DNA of 64,000 bases, taken from Pseudomonas frederiksbergensis. Its GTDB lineage: Bacteria; Pseudomonadota; Gammaproteobacteria; Pseudomonadales; Pseudomonadaceae. The notes beneath the pieces are model-generated. The model did not search any database. It was not told where the DNA came from and saw only the letters and a list, made by a program, of their open reading frames with translations. The stretch is from contig NZ_CP018319.1 of the NCBI RefSeq assembly GCF_001952935.1, positions 1,849,501 through 1,913,500 of the forward strand. Reading direction: 5' to 3'. A program made the position numbers and the translations under genes. Positions 52,606-61,963 of this stretch are shown piece by piece (the stretch's first letter is position 1; each line of letters begins with the position of its first letter).

Positions 52606-55600
52606 TCACTTGATCGGATATAACGTAAAAGGAACGCCAGCATCATCAAACTTCATTTCAAAACCGTCCAATTTAATAAGCCTTGGATTTTCCTTTGACC
52701 TAGTGTTTGGTATATATCCCTCCCCGGCACCCGGAAGCCTCATTCTAACGATGTTATTATCCTCTCCGTCCTTCCCCGTAAATCGAGACAGCCCTCGCTC
52801 AGTCCTCGTTGTTGCAAGAGTGTAAGCCTCGAGCATCAACTCCCAACTGCTAAATCTGGAACTTGGATTACCACGTTGGTGCCTAGGTCTTCTACCAGTT
52901 ATCGGATCCGTACCATCAATAGCACGCTGCTTCCACTTAGCATCTGGTACCGCTGGACTATGTTTTCCAACCATATGCATGCCTTGACTGTCGTTTAATC
53001 TTTTAACTTCTTTCTTGGCAAGCTCCGCAGCACTCAGCTTGGGCTTCGGCAGCGCCGGCTCACCCTCATCCACCCTAGCGCCAGTCGTATCATCCGGCGC
53101 CCCACACCCAAGCTTATTAGGCGGCGGACAACTCCCGCTCAACCCCAACGGATCAACCCATCCCGTCGGATTCGGCGTGTACTGGTACTGGTTCAGCCCA
53201 CCCGCCAACTTGATCGGATCGGGCGTCAGGTACCGACCCACCTCCGGATCATAGTACCGATGCCGGTTGTAATGCAGACCACTCTCGGCATCGAAGTACT
53301 GCCCTTGAAAGCGCAACGGCTGCTCGAGTTGTTCTCCTCCACCGAACGCCAGGCGAGTGACTTGGCCGTAGGCGTTGTACGTCGCCGACCAGACGATGTC
53401 GCCGCTGTAATCGGTGAGTTCTTGCGGTGTGCCAAGGTGGTCGAGTTGGTAATAAAAGGGGCAAGCCTGGTCCGGGCCTTTGCCGTCGAGCATGGCGAGC
53501 GGGCGGAATGTGCCGGGTTCGTAGACGTAGCTGCGGTAGTGCTCGCGGCTGCTTTCGGCGATGAGGTGGTCGCCTTGCCAGAAGAATTCGGTGGTCTTGC
53601 CGTCGACGGTTTTGCTGATGCGGCGGCCGAAGGCGTCGTAGCGGTAGCTGGCGCTGCGGCCGTCCGGGGTGGTGACGCCAACCAAGCGGTGCTGGCCGTC
53701 GTAGCGGTATTCGGTGACGCGTTTTTGCCCGGTGCCGCGGCGTTCGCGGATCAGGTTGCCGTAGGCATCGTAGTCGTAGTGGCGGTCGCCTTGGATCAGC
53801 AGGCGGTTGCCTTTGACGGTGGACGGGCCGGGACGATCGTGCATCAGCAGGTTGCCGGCCGGGTCGTGGGCGAAGCTTTCCGGGGGTTGATCGCGGGTGT
53901 GGCGGACGCGGATCAGGCGGTTGAGCGGGTCGTAGTGGTAACTGCGTTGGCCGTGACGGGTGTCGGCAATGTAGTCGAGGTTGCCGTTGGCGCTGTAGGC
54001 ATAGTCGCGGCGATACAGCGCTTGGTGCTGTTGGCTGACCGCGTGGGCCTTCAACCGGCCCTGATCGTCGTAGGCATATTCGCTGAGCAACTGCCCCTGC
54101 TGGCGTTGCTGTTCGCGGCCGAAGGCGAATTGGTGCTCGCTGAGCCGCGCGCCGTTGAGGTCGATCGCCGTCAGCGCGCCACCCCGGGCGTGGTGGTAAT
54201 CGAGTTTGCTGCCGTCCGGCAGGCGCAGGCGATTGAGCTGGCCGCAGGCGTCGTAGCCATAACGCAGCGTGCCCCAGCCCTGATGCTCGGTGATCAGCCG
54301 ATCCTGCGGGTCGTACTCGAATTCCAGCGGATGGTCGTGGCCGTCGTCGACGCTGAGCAGTCGGCCGAGGCGGTCATAGCGGTATTCAACCTTGATGCCG
54401 TCGGGCAGGGTTTTGACCCGCAGGCGTCCGGCCGAATCCCGCTGGTAAGCGGTCATTAGCTGCGAGCCGTCATCGCCGAACTCGGTTTTCTTCAGCAACT
54501 GGCCATTGAGGTCGTAGGCGTACGCCGTGCGTTGGCCGTCGAAGCCGGTTTCCTGTCGGATCAAGCCGTTGGGCGTGTAGTCCAGGCGATAGGTTTCGCC
54601 GGATTCGTTTTCGATTGCCGTGAGCAACAGCTGGGCGTTGTCGTAGCGGTAGCGCAGCTGGGTGCCGTCGGGATTGAGGCGGCGGCTGACCAGGTGCAGG
54701 TCGTCGAGGTATTCGTAGCGGGTGACGCGGCCCAGTTCATCGCGCTCGGCGGTGATCTTGCCGTAGGCGTTGTAGCTGAAGGCGCGACTGGCGCCGGTAG
54801 GCAGCGTGGTCTGGATCAGTCGGCCAACGGCATCCCAGTGGTACTGGGTAACGGCACCGTGTTCATCCTGACGGGTAATCTGCCGCCCCAACGCATCGTA
54901 GGAAAAGCGCCGCTGACCGCCGTCCGGCAAGGTCTCTTCGAGCAGTTGCCCCAAGGCGTTCCAGACGAACACATGCCGGCTGGTGTCCGGGTAGCGGATC
55001 GACAGCAGTTGCCCTTTGTCGTCGTAGTAATAGTGGCTGACCTGGCCGTCGGGGTCGGTCGCTTCGGTGATGTCGCCTTGCGCATTGCGCTGATATTTCC
55101 ACACCGCTTTGCCGCGATACCGCGCGTGCAGGAAACCGTTGCGATACTCGTAGGCTGTCGGCTCGTCTTCCGGCGGAATCAGCGCGATCAGCCGTCCGAC
55201 TTCGTCGTAACGGTATTCGGTGACGGCGCCAAGCGGGTCCTGCTCGGCCAGCAGCCGACCGTGGTCGTCGTAGGCCTTGAGGTGTTCGCCGCCGTCCAGC
55301 CCGACCTTGCGCACCAGCCGCGCGCGCTCGTCGTGCTCGTAAACCTCTTCGCTACCGTCGGCGTTTTTAACCCGCACACTGCCGTTGTCATCCCAGACAT
55401 ACCGCGCGTCCATCTGCGAAAACGACGCCCAATGCCGGATGCAGCGGGCCGCCTTGCCGGAGCGTTCCCACTCCCAGAAGAAACTCGCCCCACCGGCCAA
55501 CTGCCGCTGCAGGATGACGTGCTGATCGTCGTAGTCGTAGCGCTCGCTTTCGCCGGCGGCATTGGTGGCTTCGATCAAGCGATGACGAGCGTCGTAGCGG

Positions 55601-57369
55601 TAGGCAACCAGTGTTTGCTCGGTACGCCAGGCGTCTTCCAGGGTGTCGGCGGGCTGAAAACGCTGATAGTCGATGGCGACCAAATGGCTGCGGTCATAGC
55701 GCAATCGCAAGGCACGGCCAGCGCCGTTGTCGAGATGCTTGATGCGGTCTTGCCGGTCGCGGGTGATGCGCAGGCGGTTGTCGTAGACGTCGCTGATCGC
55801 CGTCAACCGACCGTTATGAAAGTGATAGAACCGTGCGTCGTCACCGGCCTGGGCGAGGATCAGTTCTTCCGGCTCGTCACCCAGATAAATCGCCGCCCGC
55901 GACAGGCTGTTGTGAATCGCCGGGCGCTCGATATTCGGTAACGGAAAGGTGGTACGGCGGTTTTCGTGGTCGATCCAGATAACGCTGTCGCCCTCGATTT
56001 CCAGTCGATGCGACAGCGAATGACTCCAGCCGAACCCGAGCCCGCAATCGATCTCCACCGCACTGGTGCGATAGAGCCGGGTGAACTCGAACGGCAAAAT
56101 CCCGTCCAGCGTACCGTCGGTCAGGGTCAGCAGTTCTTCGCCGGTGACCATCGACACCGGGCATTTGTTGGTGGCGGTTTTATCAACGGAATCGGCGCTG
56201 TCGCCATTGGGGTTTTTCGCCTGATCCGGGGCGTTGTCGTGGTGTTCGTCTTTTTTCAGCGTGGTGTTCTTGCGGCCATTCCAGCGCAGTTGCATCCGAC
56301 CTTGTTTGAGCCCCGCCGCCACACCCCGTGCGGCAACTGTTTTATAGCGATCAACGTAAGCCATGAAGTTGTTGATGATCGTGACCATCGACTTCACGAA
56401 GCCCATCGCGGCCTCATAAATCTGCGCGCTGTACTTCTTTAATCGCATCGCGAGCCAGGCAACACCCACCCCAACCACGCTCAGCACCAGGCCAATCAAC
56501 AAATCGATGACCAAGCCAACCACGACCCTGGAAATGGCTTCCGCTGAGGACCCGGCAAGTTGCGAAGGTGGCAATGCTTCAAGCCATAGCACTGCGGTAC
56601 GCATCAACAAACACAGCGCCGCCTCGTCGCTGGCCAGCAACATGGCTTTTTCCATCAGGTCGGGGGCGGTTACGGCCAGACCGGCAAGTTGCCCAGCACT
56701 TTCGCCAAGCTTCTCGGCAAAAGCGTTGGGGTCTTTCAGGATGTCGGCAAGTTCACCGATGCCATCCCAAACAGCCTCGACCGCCGCCCAGCTCCCCGCG
56801 AGCATTCCATTGCCCACCGCCGCCAGTGAAGCTGATGCCGATTGCTGCGACCATTGCGGCTTAAACCCTTCCCACTCTTTGCGCAGCCAGACTTCCAGCT
56901 CTTGGGTCAGGCCGTCGTAAGAGGAGAAAAGCGCATCAATTTGTTTCGCAGTGACTTCGCTCCGAACATGAACGCGATAGAACTTGCCGGGAGTGCCTTC
57001 GAACTGCCCTTTACCGTTTTTATCGAGTGTTACAGGCGTCGACTTGCCGCCATCAGAGGCAATCACATCGACCTGAATATTCCCCAGCGGAATGTCGTAA
57101 ACCGACTCGAACTTGCTCTCGATCTCCAGAATCCCGCTCTTGGGGCACTGCGCAAGACTGGAGAAAAAATCGTCATCACGACTGCTCACCGCGGTGGTGG
57201 TATTACCCAGTTTTATGAGCCGCTCCATGTCCATCAGCGAGGGCATGTCCGTAGCTCGGCTGACTTTGTCCGCATTCCTGCTTAAGAAGCCACCAAGTTG
57301 TTGGCGATACAGACTCAAGGTGTCTTTAAAACCGTCGAGTTCCTGCTCGATCCGTACGATCTGATCCAT
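52606..57369 (-). CDS. rhs: Rhs-repeat effector with variable C-terminal toxin
   Basis: A 1587-residue type VI-associated Rhs protein. Residues 1-280 are a unique helical N-terminal region; 285-315 hold a hydrophobic membrane-type segment (GLVIDLLIGLVLSVVGVGVA). A DUF6531-type entry (CPVSMVTGEELLTLTDG) begins at about 402, then YD repeats to about 1370, and the core ends with RYYDPEVGRYLTPDP and WVDPLGLSG near 1411. The last 177 residues are the toxin tail, with HMVGKH (about 1465-1470), RGNPSSRFSSWE and LSRFTGKD. No PAAR motif is visible. ATG at 57369 overlaps the adaptor stop. GC falls in the tail. The toxin family is not identified. Confidence 0.9.
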   Translation of the reverse strand: MDQIVRIEQELDGFKDTLSLYRQQLGGFLSRNADKVSRATDMPSLMDMERLIKLGNTTTAVSSRDDDFFSSLAQCPKSGILEIESKFESVYDIPLGNIQVDVIASDGGKSTPVTLDKNGKGQFEGTPGKFYRVHVRSEVTAKQIDALFSSYDGLTQELEVWLRKEWEGFKPQWSQQSASASLAAVGNGMLAGSWAAVEAVWDGIGELADILKDPNAFAEKLGESAGQLAGLAVTAPDLMEKAMLLASDEAALCLLMRTAVLWLEALPPSQLAGSSAEAISRVVVGLVIDLLIGLVLSVVGVGVAWLAMRLKKYSAQIYEAAMGFVKSMVTIINNFMAYVDRYKTVAARGVAAGLKQGRMQLRWNGRKNTTLKKDEHHDNAPDQAKNPNGDSADSVDKTATNKCPVSMVTGEELLTLTDGTLDGILPFEFTRLYRTSAVEIDCGLGFGWSHSLSHRLEIEGDSVIWIDHENRRTTFPLPNIERPAIHNSLSRAAIYLGDEPEELILAQAGDDARFYHFHNGRLTAISDVYDNRLRITRDRQDRIKHLDNGAGRALRLRYDRSHLVAIDYQRFQPADTLEDAWRTEQTLVAYRYDARHRLIEATNAAGESERYDYDDQHVILQRQLAGGASFFWEWERSGKAARCIRHWASFSQMDARYVWDDNGSVRVKNADGSEEVYEHDERARLVRKVGLDGGEHLKAYDDHGRLLAEQDPLGAVTEYRYDEVGRLIALIPPEDEPTAYEYRNGFLHARYRGKAVWKYQRNAQGDITEATDPDGQVSHYYYDDKGQLLSIRYPDTSRHVFVWNALGQLLEETLPDGGQRRFSYDALGRQITRQDEHGAVTQYHWDAVGRLIQTTLPTGASRAFSYNAYGKITAERDELGRVTRYEYLDDLHLVSRRLNPDGTQLRYRYDNAQLLLTAIENESGETYRLDYTPNGLIRQETGFDGQRTAYAYDLNGQLLKKTEFGDDGSQLMTAYQRDSAGRLRVKTLPDGIKVEYRYDRLGRLLSVDDGHDHPLEFEYDPQDRLITEHQGWGTLRYGYDACGQLNRLRLPDGSKLDYHHARGGALTAIDLNGARLSEHQFAFGREQQRQQGQLLSEYAYDDQGRLKAHAVSQQHQALYRRDYAYSANGNLDYIADTRHGQRSYHYDPLNRLIRVRHTRDQPPESFAHDPAGNLLMHDRPGPSTVKGNRLLIQGDRHYDYDAYGNLIRERRGTGQKRVTEYRYDGQHRLVGVTTPDGRSASYRYDAFGRRISKTVDGKTTEFFWQGDHLIAESSREHYRSYVYEPGTFRPLAMLDGKGPDQACPFYYQLDHLGTPQELTDYSGDIVWSATYNAYGQVTRLAFGGGEQLEQPLRFQGQYFDAESGLHYNRHRYYDPEVGRYLTPDPIKLAGGLNQYQYTPNPTGWVDPLGLSGSCPPPNKLGCGAPDDTTGARVDEGEPALPKPKLSAAELAKKEVKRLNDSQGMHMVGKHSPAVPDAKWKQRAIDGTDPITGRRPRHQRGNPSSRFSSWELMLEAYTLATTRTERGLSRFTGKDGEDNNIVRMRLPGAGEGYIPNTRSKENPRLIKLDGFEMKFDDAGVPFTLYPIK

Positions 57370-58106
57370 CAGTTCAGCTCCGCCATCAGGTAGTCCACCA
57401 AGGCTGTTTTGGGTGCTTGAGGCAGGTCGGGCGTTTCAAGAAAGATCGCGACTTTGTGGCGAAAAACGCTTTCGGAGAACGCCTCGTAAAGGTCAGGGCG
57501 TTCCTCGCTCAGCCACTTCACCAAGTTGTTGATGCGGGTTGTTGCGGACTCTTCGGCGAGCTGTTTGAGCAGCGATTCGGAAACTTCCCACCACGGAAAA
57601 ACCCGAGAAGTGGTCAGCGCTTGGCCACCGATGTCGAGCGATTGACCATTGATCAAACAACGCTCGATCACCGGCATCAGCTGCGTAGCGTCAACCTCGG
57701 CCGACCGAAGAATCGGCAGCAAATAACGCCCATCCCAGAAGCGGAAAAACACCGCATTACCGTTGGGTAAAAGAACTTGAGTAAGGCTGCGAAGATGCTC
57801 AACCAACACCTCCTGAGGGGCAGAAGAAACCACCAGCCAACCCCAATCGCGAGACTCGGTTGTTGCAACCCACTGCAGAAACTCACTACCCGCAGCGACG
57901 ATTCCGACATAGGGCATCACCGGTTCCCACTCCGCGTAAGCGGTGCCGGCCCAGATCGGACTGGGTGCTTGAGCTTTGATCGAACGCTGCCAGGCTTTAA
58001 ACGGTTCAGCGGTACTCGCGCTGCCGAAAATCGCGAACAACTGCTCGGAAGGTTTGAGCGGTTGGCGATCCAACCAGGCGTGGGGTGACAAGGCATCAGG
58101 CTGCAC
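57369..58106 (-). CDS. DUF4123 type VI adaptor protein
   Basis: A 245-residue DUF4123-type adaptor (Tap/TEC) that is expected to load the Rhs effector onto VgrG. The start is best placed at GTG 58106 (MQPDALSPHAWLDRQPLKPS), six bases after AAGGAGG formed by the end of vgrG; the open frame extends to 58139. It overlaps vgrG by 11 bases and the rhs start by one, so vgrG-adaptor-rhs are coupled. Family landmarks: LFAIFGSA, AWAGTAY-like and YVGIVAAGSEFLQWV segments, then WGWLVVSSAPQEVLVEHLRSL. Confidence 0.82.
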   Translation of the reverse strand: MQPDALSPHAWLDRQPLKPSEQLFAIFGSASTAEPFKAWQRSIKAQAPSPIWAGTAYAEWEPVMPYVGIVAAGSEFLQWVATTESRDWGWLVVSSAPQEVLVEHLRSLTQVLLPNGNAVFFRFWDGRYLLPILRSAEVDATQLMPVIERCLINGQSLDIGGQALTTSRVFPWWEVSESLLKQLAEESATTRINNLVKWLSEERPDLYEAFSESVFRHKVAIFLETPDLPQAPKTALVDYLMAELN

Positions 58107-60114
58107 AGACACCCTCCTTGCAGCGCTCACATTCCTCACAGAACGGCGCGTCGCTTTTCAGGCTCAGAATTTGTGCAGCGCTTAACAGTGCTGCCGGGGC
58201 AGCGGCGAGTTTCAGTGGCGTATCCGGCGACACGGGCGCAGCGGCCATGGCCGGCATCAACGCGCCTCCCACCTGAATCGGCACGCTGCTGAAGATCCCG
58301 CCGGGACCGATGTTGATCCACTGCCCGCCCGCCTGAATCGTCGCGCTGGCGCCGCCGTCGATCACCACTTGCTGGCCAGCGCTGACATGGAACTGCTGGC
58401 TGGCATTCAGCGCCTGGCTGGTCACCCGAATGTGTCGGTCACCGACCACCACCAAGTGATCGTCCAGCTTCACTTCGGTCTGGCGCTGGCCATGGGTGAT
58501 GCGCTGCTCGTCGGCCTTCAGCTCATGGCGAGCGGTGCCGGTGACGATGATGCTGCGGGCGTTATCGACCTGCACCTGTTGATCATTGAGTACGTGCTGA
58601 GTCCAGTTTCGCTGGGCGCGCAGGTAGATTTCCTCGGCGCCTTTGCGATCTTCGATGCGCAATTCGTTGTAACCGCCACCACCGGGACTGCTCTGGCTGC
58701 GGAAAATGCTGCGGGTTTTGTCGGCGGGCAGATCAAGCGGCACCGGGGTTGCGGCGTTGGGCAGGCAACCCATCACCAGCGGTTTGTCGGCATCGGCGTC
58801 GACGAACCCCACCAGCACTTCCATGCCGACTCGCGGGATCATCACGCTGCCATAACGGTCGTGCGCCCAGCCGGTGGCGACGCGTAGCCAGCAACTGGAG
58901 TGTTCATCGAGCTGACCGTCGCGGTCCCAGGCGAGCTGAACCTTGACCCGGCCGAACTCGTCGCAATGGATTTCACTGTCGGTCGGGCCGGTGACCACGG
59001 CTGATTGATAGCCGAGCATGCGCGGTTTTTCCGGCCCGAGTGGAGGACGAAACCAAACGTCCCACGGTGTGGCCAGGAAGGTATTGCGATAGCCCTGGAA
59101 ATCATCCGGGCCGTCACTGGCAACCGACTCTTCCAGCACTTGTGGTTGACGGCCATGGTGTTCAATTTCAGTGATCAACCACAGGTCATTCCACGCCTGA
59201 TGCGGGTGTTCGGCCAGGTGTAGGAAATGCCCGCTGACCAAAGCCGATTCGTCGCCACGACCTTCGGCCTGACGGAAGTCGGCGTTGTGCCGTTCGAGTG
59301 CTCGTTGGGCCAGATGCTTGCCGTGTTCGCGGTCGGTGAATTGGCCAGGAAAGTGATAATCCTCGAGCACCGGTCGCAGCTCACTGTCGAGGCGGCTTTC
59401 AAGTTGCAGGCGAGGTTTTTTGAAGTCGTAGTCGCGACGGGTGACCGCTGTCGTCCGGGTTTCCAGTCGCACGTTGAAACGTTTGATGGCCGGCGCATCC
59501 GCCGCCATTCCGCTGCCCGGCAGGTAGAGCGTCGGCTCGGGCAGGCGAGGGAAAACCGTCTGGTCATCGCCAAACACCAGCAGGTGCCCGTCGAGGCTGT
59601 GCTGAAAGTGGTAATGAATGCCGATCTCGGCACACAGCCGCTGGATGAAAGCCAGATCGCTTTCCGCGTATTGCACGCAGTACTCACGCTCGGGGTAATC
59701 GCTGCCGAGTCGAAACTCGAAAGCATCGCGCTGGATGCCGTGGTCCTTGAAGATTTGCGCGATGATCGTCGGCACGCTTTTGTGCTGGAAAATCCGCTGA
59801 TTGATGCGCTGGCCGAGGTAGGCCAGGCGCGGCACGAGACTGATTTGGTAGCCCGTCAGACGTTGTCCGGAATCGCTTTGGCCAACGCGAAAAATCTGAC
59901 CATGAATGCCGGAACCCTGCGCATCGAAACTCAGGAATGCCTGACGATGCAGGAGGCTTTCGAGTTCGATGTCGGGCCGTTCGCTGACCAGTTCCAGATC
60001 AAAACGGTAGGGCTGACTGATCGCTTCCGTTCCCGTGAACTCAAGCACCTTGAGCTCATTCTGGAAGCCGTCGATCGTCAACGTGAAACGCGGTTGATTG
60101 GCAGGAGCGAACAT
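58096..60114 (-). CDS. vgrG: VgrG (TssI) spike protein with cysteine-rich tail
   Basis: A 672-residue type VI secretion spike. The N-terminal gp27-like region begins FTLTIDGFQNELKVLEFTG; the gp5 OB domain contains SEIHCDEFGRVKVQLAWDRDG and DADADKPLVMGCLPN; then comes the DUF2345-type beta-helix (about 465-620). The last 14 residues read CEECERCKEGVCAA, with Cys at about 659, 662, 665 and 670. The start is the ATG at 60114. It is first in the operon with the adaptor and rhs. No other tss genes are in the window, so it must use a secretion apparatus encoded elsewhere. Confidence 0.94.
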   Translation of the reverse strand: MFAPANQPRFTLTIDGFQNELKVLEFTGTEAISQPYRFDLELVSERPDIELESLLHRQAFLSFDAQGSGIHGQIFRVGQSDSGQRLTGYQISLVPRLAYLGQRINQRIFQHKSVPTIIAQIFKDHGIQRDAFEFRLGSDYPEREYCVQYAESDLAFIQRLCAEIGIHYHFQHSLDGHLLVFGDDQTVFPRLPEPTLYLPGSGMAADAPAIKRFNVRLETRTTAVTRRDYDFKKPRLQLESRLDSELRPVLEDYHFPGQFTDREHGKHLAQRALERHNADFRQAEGRGDESALVSGHFLHLAEHPHQAWNDLWLITEIEHHGRQPQVLEESVASDGPDDFQGYRNTFLATPWDVWFRPPLGPEKPRMLGYQSAVVTGPTDSEIHCDEFGRVKVQLAWDRDGQLDEHSSCWLRVATGWAHDRYGSVMIPRVGMEVLVGFVDADADKPLVMGCLPNAATPVPLDLPADKTRSIFRSQSSPGGGGYNELRIEDRKGAEEIYLRAQRNWTQHVLNDQQVQVDNARSIIVTGTARHELKADEQRITHGQRQTEVKLDDHLVVVGDRHIRVTSQALNASQQFHVSAGQQVVIDGGASATIQAGGQWINIGPGGIFSSVPIQVGGALMPAMAAAPVSPDTPLKLAAAPAALLSAAQILSLKSDAPFCEECERCKEGVCAA

Positions 60115-60126
60115 CCGATGTGTCTC

Positions 60127-60153
60127 TGCAGAATGAAGGCGGGCGATTCTGCA
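60127..60153 (-). promoter_or_regulatory. Inverted repeat in vgrG leader
   Basis: TGCAGAAT and ATTCTGCA, 8-base perfect arms separated by 11 bases, lie 13-39 bases upstream of the vgrG start. This could be an operator or an mRNA hairpin close to the ribosome site. Confidence 0.45.
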
Positions 60154-60280
60154 TGAGCGACAAGGGGTATTGATGGAGGGGTGGGGAAATCAGATTTTCC
60201 CTACTTTTTCTGGAGATTCCCCCTTCAGAAAACAGTGTATTTGGCTACAGACATTCCTGTCAGAAGCACCACCGGACAAA

Positions 60281-60370
60281 TGTGGGAGCGGGCTTGCTCG
60301 CGAAAGCAGTGTGTCAGTCAACATTAATGCCGGATGACCCACCGCATTCGCGAGCAAGCCCGCTCCCACA
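60281..60370. repeat. REP-type inverted repeat (GGGAGCGGGCTTGCTCGC family)
   Basis: The arms TGTGGGAGCGGGCTTGCTCG at the left and its reverse complement at the right are perfect over at least 23 bases. Lies in the 364-base gap between vgrG and putP; the rest of the gap has the vgrG leader repeat and the putP terminator. Confidence 0.9.
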
Positions 60371-60401
60371 TTGGAACTTCAATGCCACAAGATCGCGCCA
60401 T

Positions 60402-60440
60402 AAAAAAACGGCCCGCATCCATAAGGAAACGGGCCGTTTT
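60402..60440 (-). terminator. Rho-independent terminator of putP
   Basis: On the minus strand: AAAACGGGCCG, a 14-base loop, CGGCCCGTTTTT, with the run of seven Ts at 60402-60408. It lies 39 bases past the putP stop. Confidence 0.92.
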
Positions 60441-60478
60441 CATGTTCGGCGAAAGGTCAGAGCATCAGCTCATCCCCA

Positions 60479-61963
60479 TCACTTGTTCAGGCGGAAATCT
60501 GCCTCGGCAGCGGCGAAGCGCTGAAGCATGCCTTTGGTAGGCTCGCCCAGTTTGCTGACGATGTAGATCGCCAGGCTGGCGAAGATGAAACCAGGGATGA
60601 TTTCGTACAGGCCCAGCAGTTCGAAGTGTTTCCACACGATCACGGTGATCGCGCCGACCAGGATGCCGGCCAGTGCGCCGTTGCGGGTCATGTCTTTCCA
60701 GATCACGGAGATCAGGACAACCGGACCGAAAGCAGCACCGAAACCAGCCCAGGCGTAGCTGACCAGACCCAGCACACGGTTTTCCGGGTTAGCGGCCAAT
60801 GCGATAGCGATCAAGGCAACCAGCAACACCATGGCACGACCGACCCAGACCAACTCGACCTGGGAAGCGGTTTTACGCAGGAAGGTTTTGTAGAAGTCTT
60901 CGGTCAGTGCGCTCGAGCACACCAGCAATTGGCAGCTCAGGGTGCTCATCACCGCAGCCAGAATGGCCGACAGCAGTACACCGGCAACCCATGGGTTGAA
61001 CAGGATCTTGGCCAGTTCGATGAACACACGTTCGTGGTTTTCGCTCACTGGCATGGCCACGGCAGGGTTTGCCGAGAAGTAGGCAATACCGAAAAAGCCT
61101 ACAGCCACGGTGCCGCCCAGGCACAGGATCATCCAGGTCATGGAGATGCGGCGAGCGTTAGCGATCGATTTGACCGAATCCGCCGCCATGAATCGCGCCA
61201 GGATGTGCGGCTGACCGAAGTAGCCCAGGCCCCAGCCCATCAACGAGATGATGCCGATGAAGGTGGTGTTTTTCAGCATGTCGAAGTTGCTTGGATCTTG
61301 CGCTTCGATGGCCAGGAACGTGGTGTCGATGCCGCCAGTGGCCAGCAGCACGATGATCGGCGTCAGCAACAGCGCGAAGATCATCAGCGTGGCTTGTACG
61401 GTGTCAGTCCAGCTCACTGCCAGGAAACCGCCAACGAAGGTGTAGGCAATCGTCGCCGCAGCACCGGCCCACAGCGCAGTCTCGTAAGACATGCCGAAGG
61501 TGCTTTCGAACAGACGGGCGCCGGCCACGATGCCGGATGCGCAGTAGATGGTGAAGAACACCAGGATCACGACCGCAGAGATGATCCGCAGCAGGCCGCT
61601 TTTGTCTTCGAAACGGCTGGAGAAGTAATCCGGCAGGGTCAGCGCATCGCCGTTGTGCTCGGTCTGCACGCGCAGGCGGCCGGCGACGAATAGCCAGTTC
61701 AGGTAAGCACCGATGATCAGACCGATGGCGATCCAGCTTTCGGAGAGACCGGACATATAGATAGCGCCCGGCAGGCCCATCAACAACCAGCCGCTCATGT
61801 CGGAGGCGCCGGCGGACAATGCAGTCACGACGCTGCCCAGGCTGCGACCGCCCAGAATGTAGTCAGAAAGGTTGTTGGTGGAGCGATAGGCCATGAAGCC
61901 GATCAGCACCATTGCTGCGATGTAGATCACGAACGTGATCAGTGTTGGATTGCTTACGCTCAT
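60479..61963 (-). CDS. putP: Sodium/proline symporter
   Basis: A 494-residue sodium:solute symporter (SSS family) with about 13 membrane helices that imports proline. The N-terminus is FVIYIAAMVLIGFMAYRSTN; DYILGGRSLGSVVTALSAGASDMSGWLLMG is the conserved substrate/Na+-binding region (helix 2), and GLGYFGQPHILARFMA is another hallmark. ATG at 61963. It is divergent from putA across a shared control region with PutA-type sites. Confidence 0.96.
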   Translation of the reverse strand: MSVSNPTLITFVIYIAAMVLIGFMAYRSTNNLSDYILGGRSLGSVVTALSAGASDMSGWLLMGLPGAIYMSGLSESWIAIGLIIGAYLNWLFVAGRLRVQTEHNGDALTLPDYFSSRFEDKSGLLRIISAVVILVFFTIYCASGIVAGARLFESTFGMSYETALWAGAAATIAYTFVGGFLAVSWTDTVQATLMIFALLLTPIIVLLATGGIDTTFLAIEAQDPSNFDMLKNTTFIGIISLMGWGLGYFGQPHILARFMAADSVKSIANARRISMTWMILCLGGTVAVGFFGIAYFSANPAVAMPVSENHERVFIELAKILFNPWVAGVLLSAILAAVMSTLSCQLLVCSSALTEDFYKTFLRKTASQVELVWVGRAMVLLVALIAIALAANPENRVLGLVSYAWAGFGAAFGPVVLISVIWKDMTRNGALAGILVGAITVIVWKHFELLGLYEIIPGFIFASLAIYIVSKLGEPTKGMLQRFAAAEADFRLNK

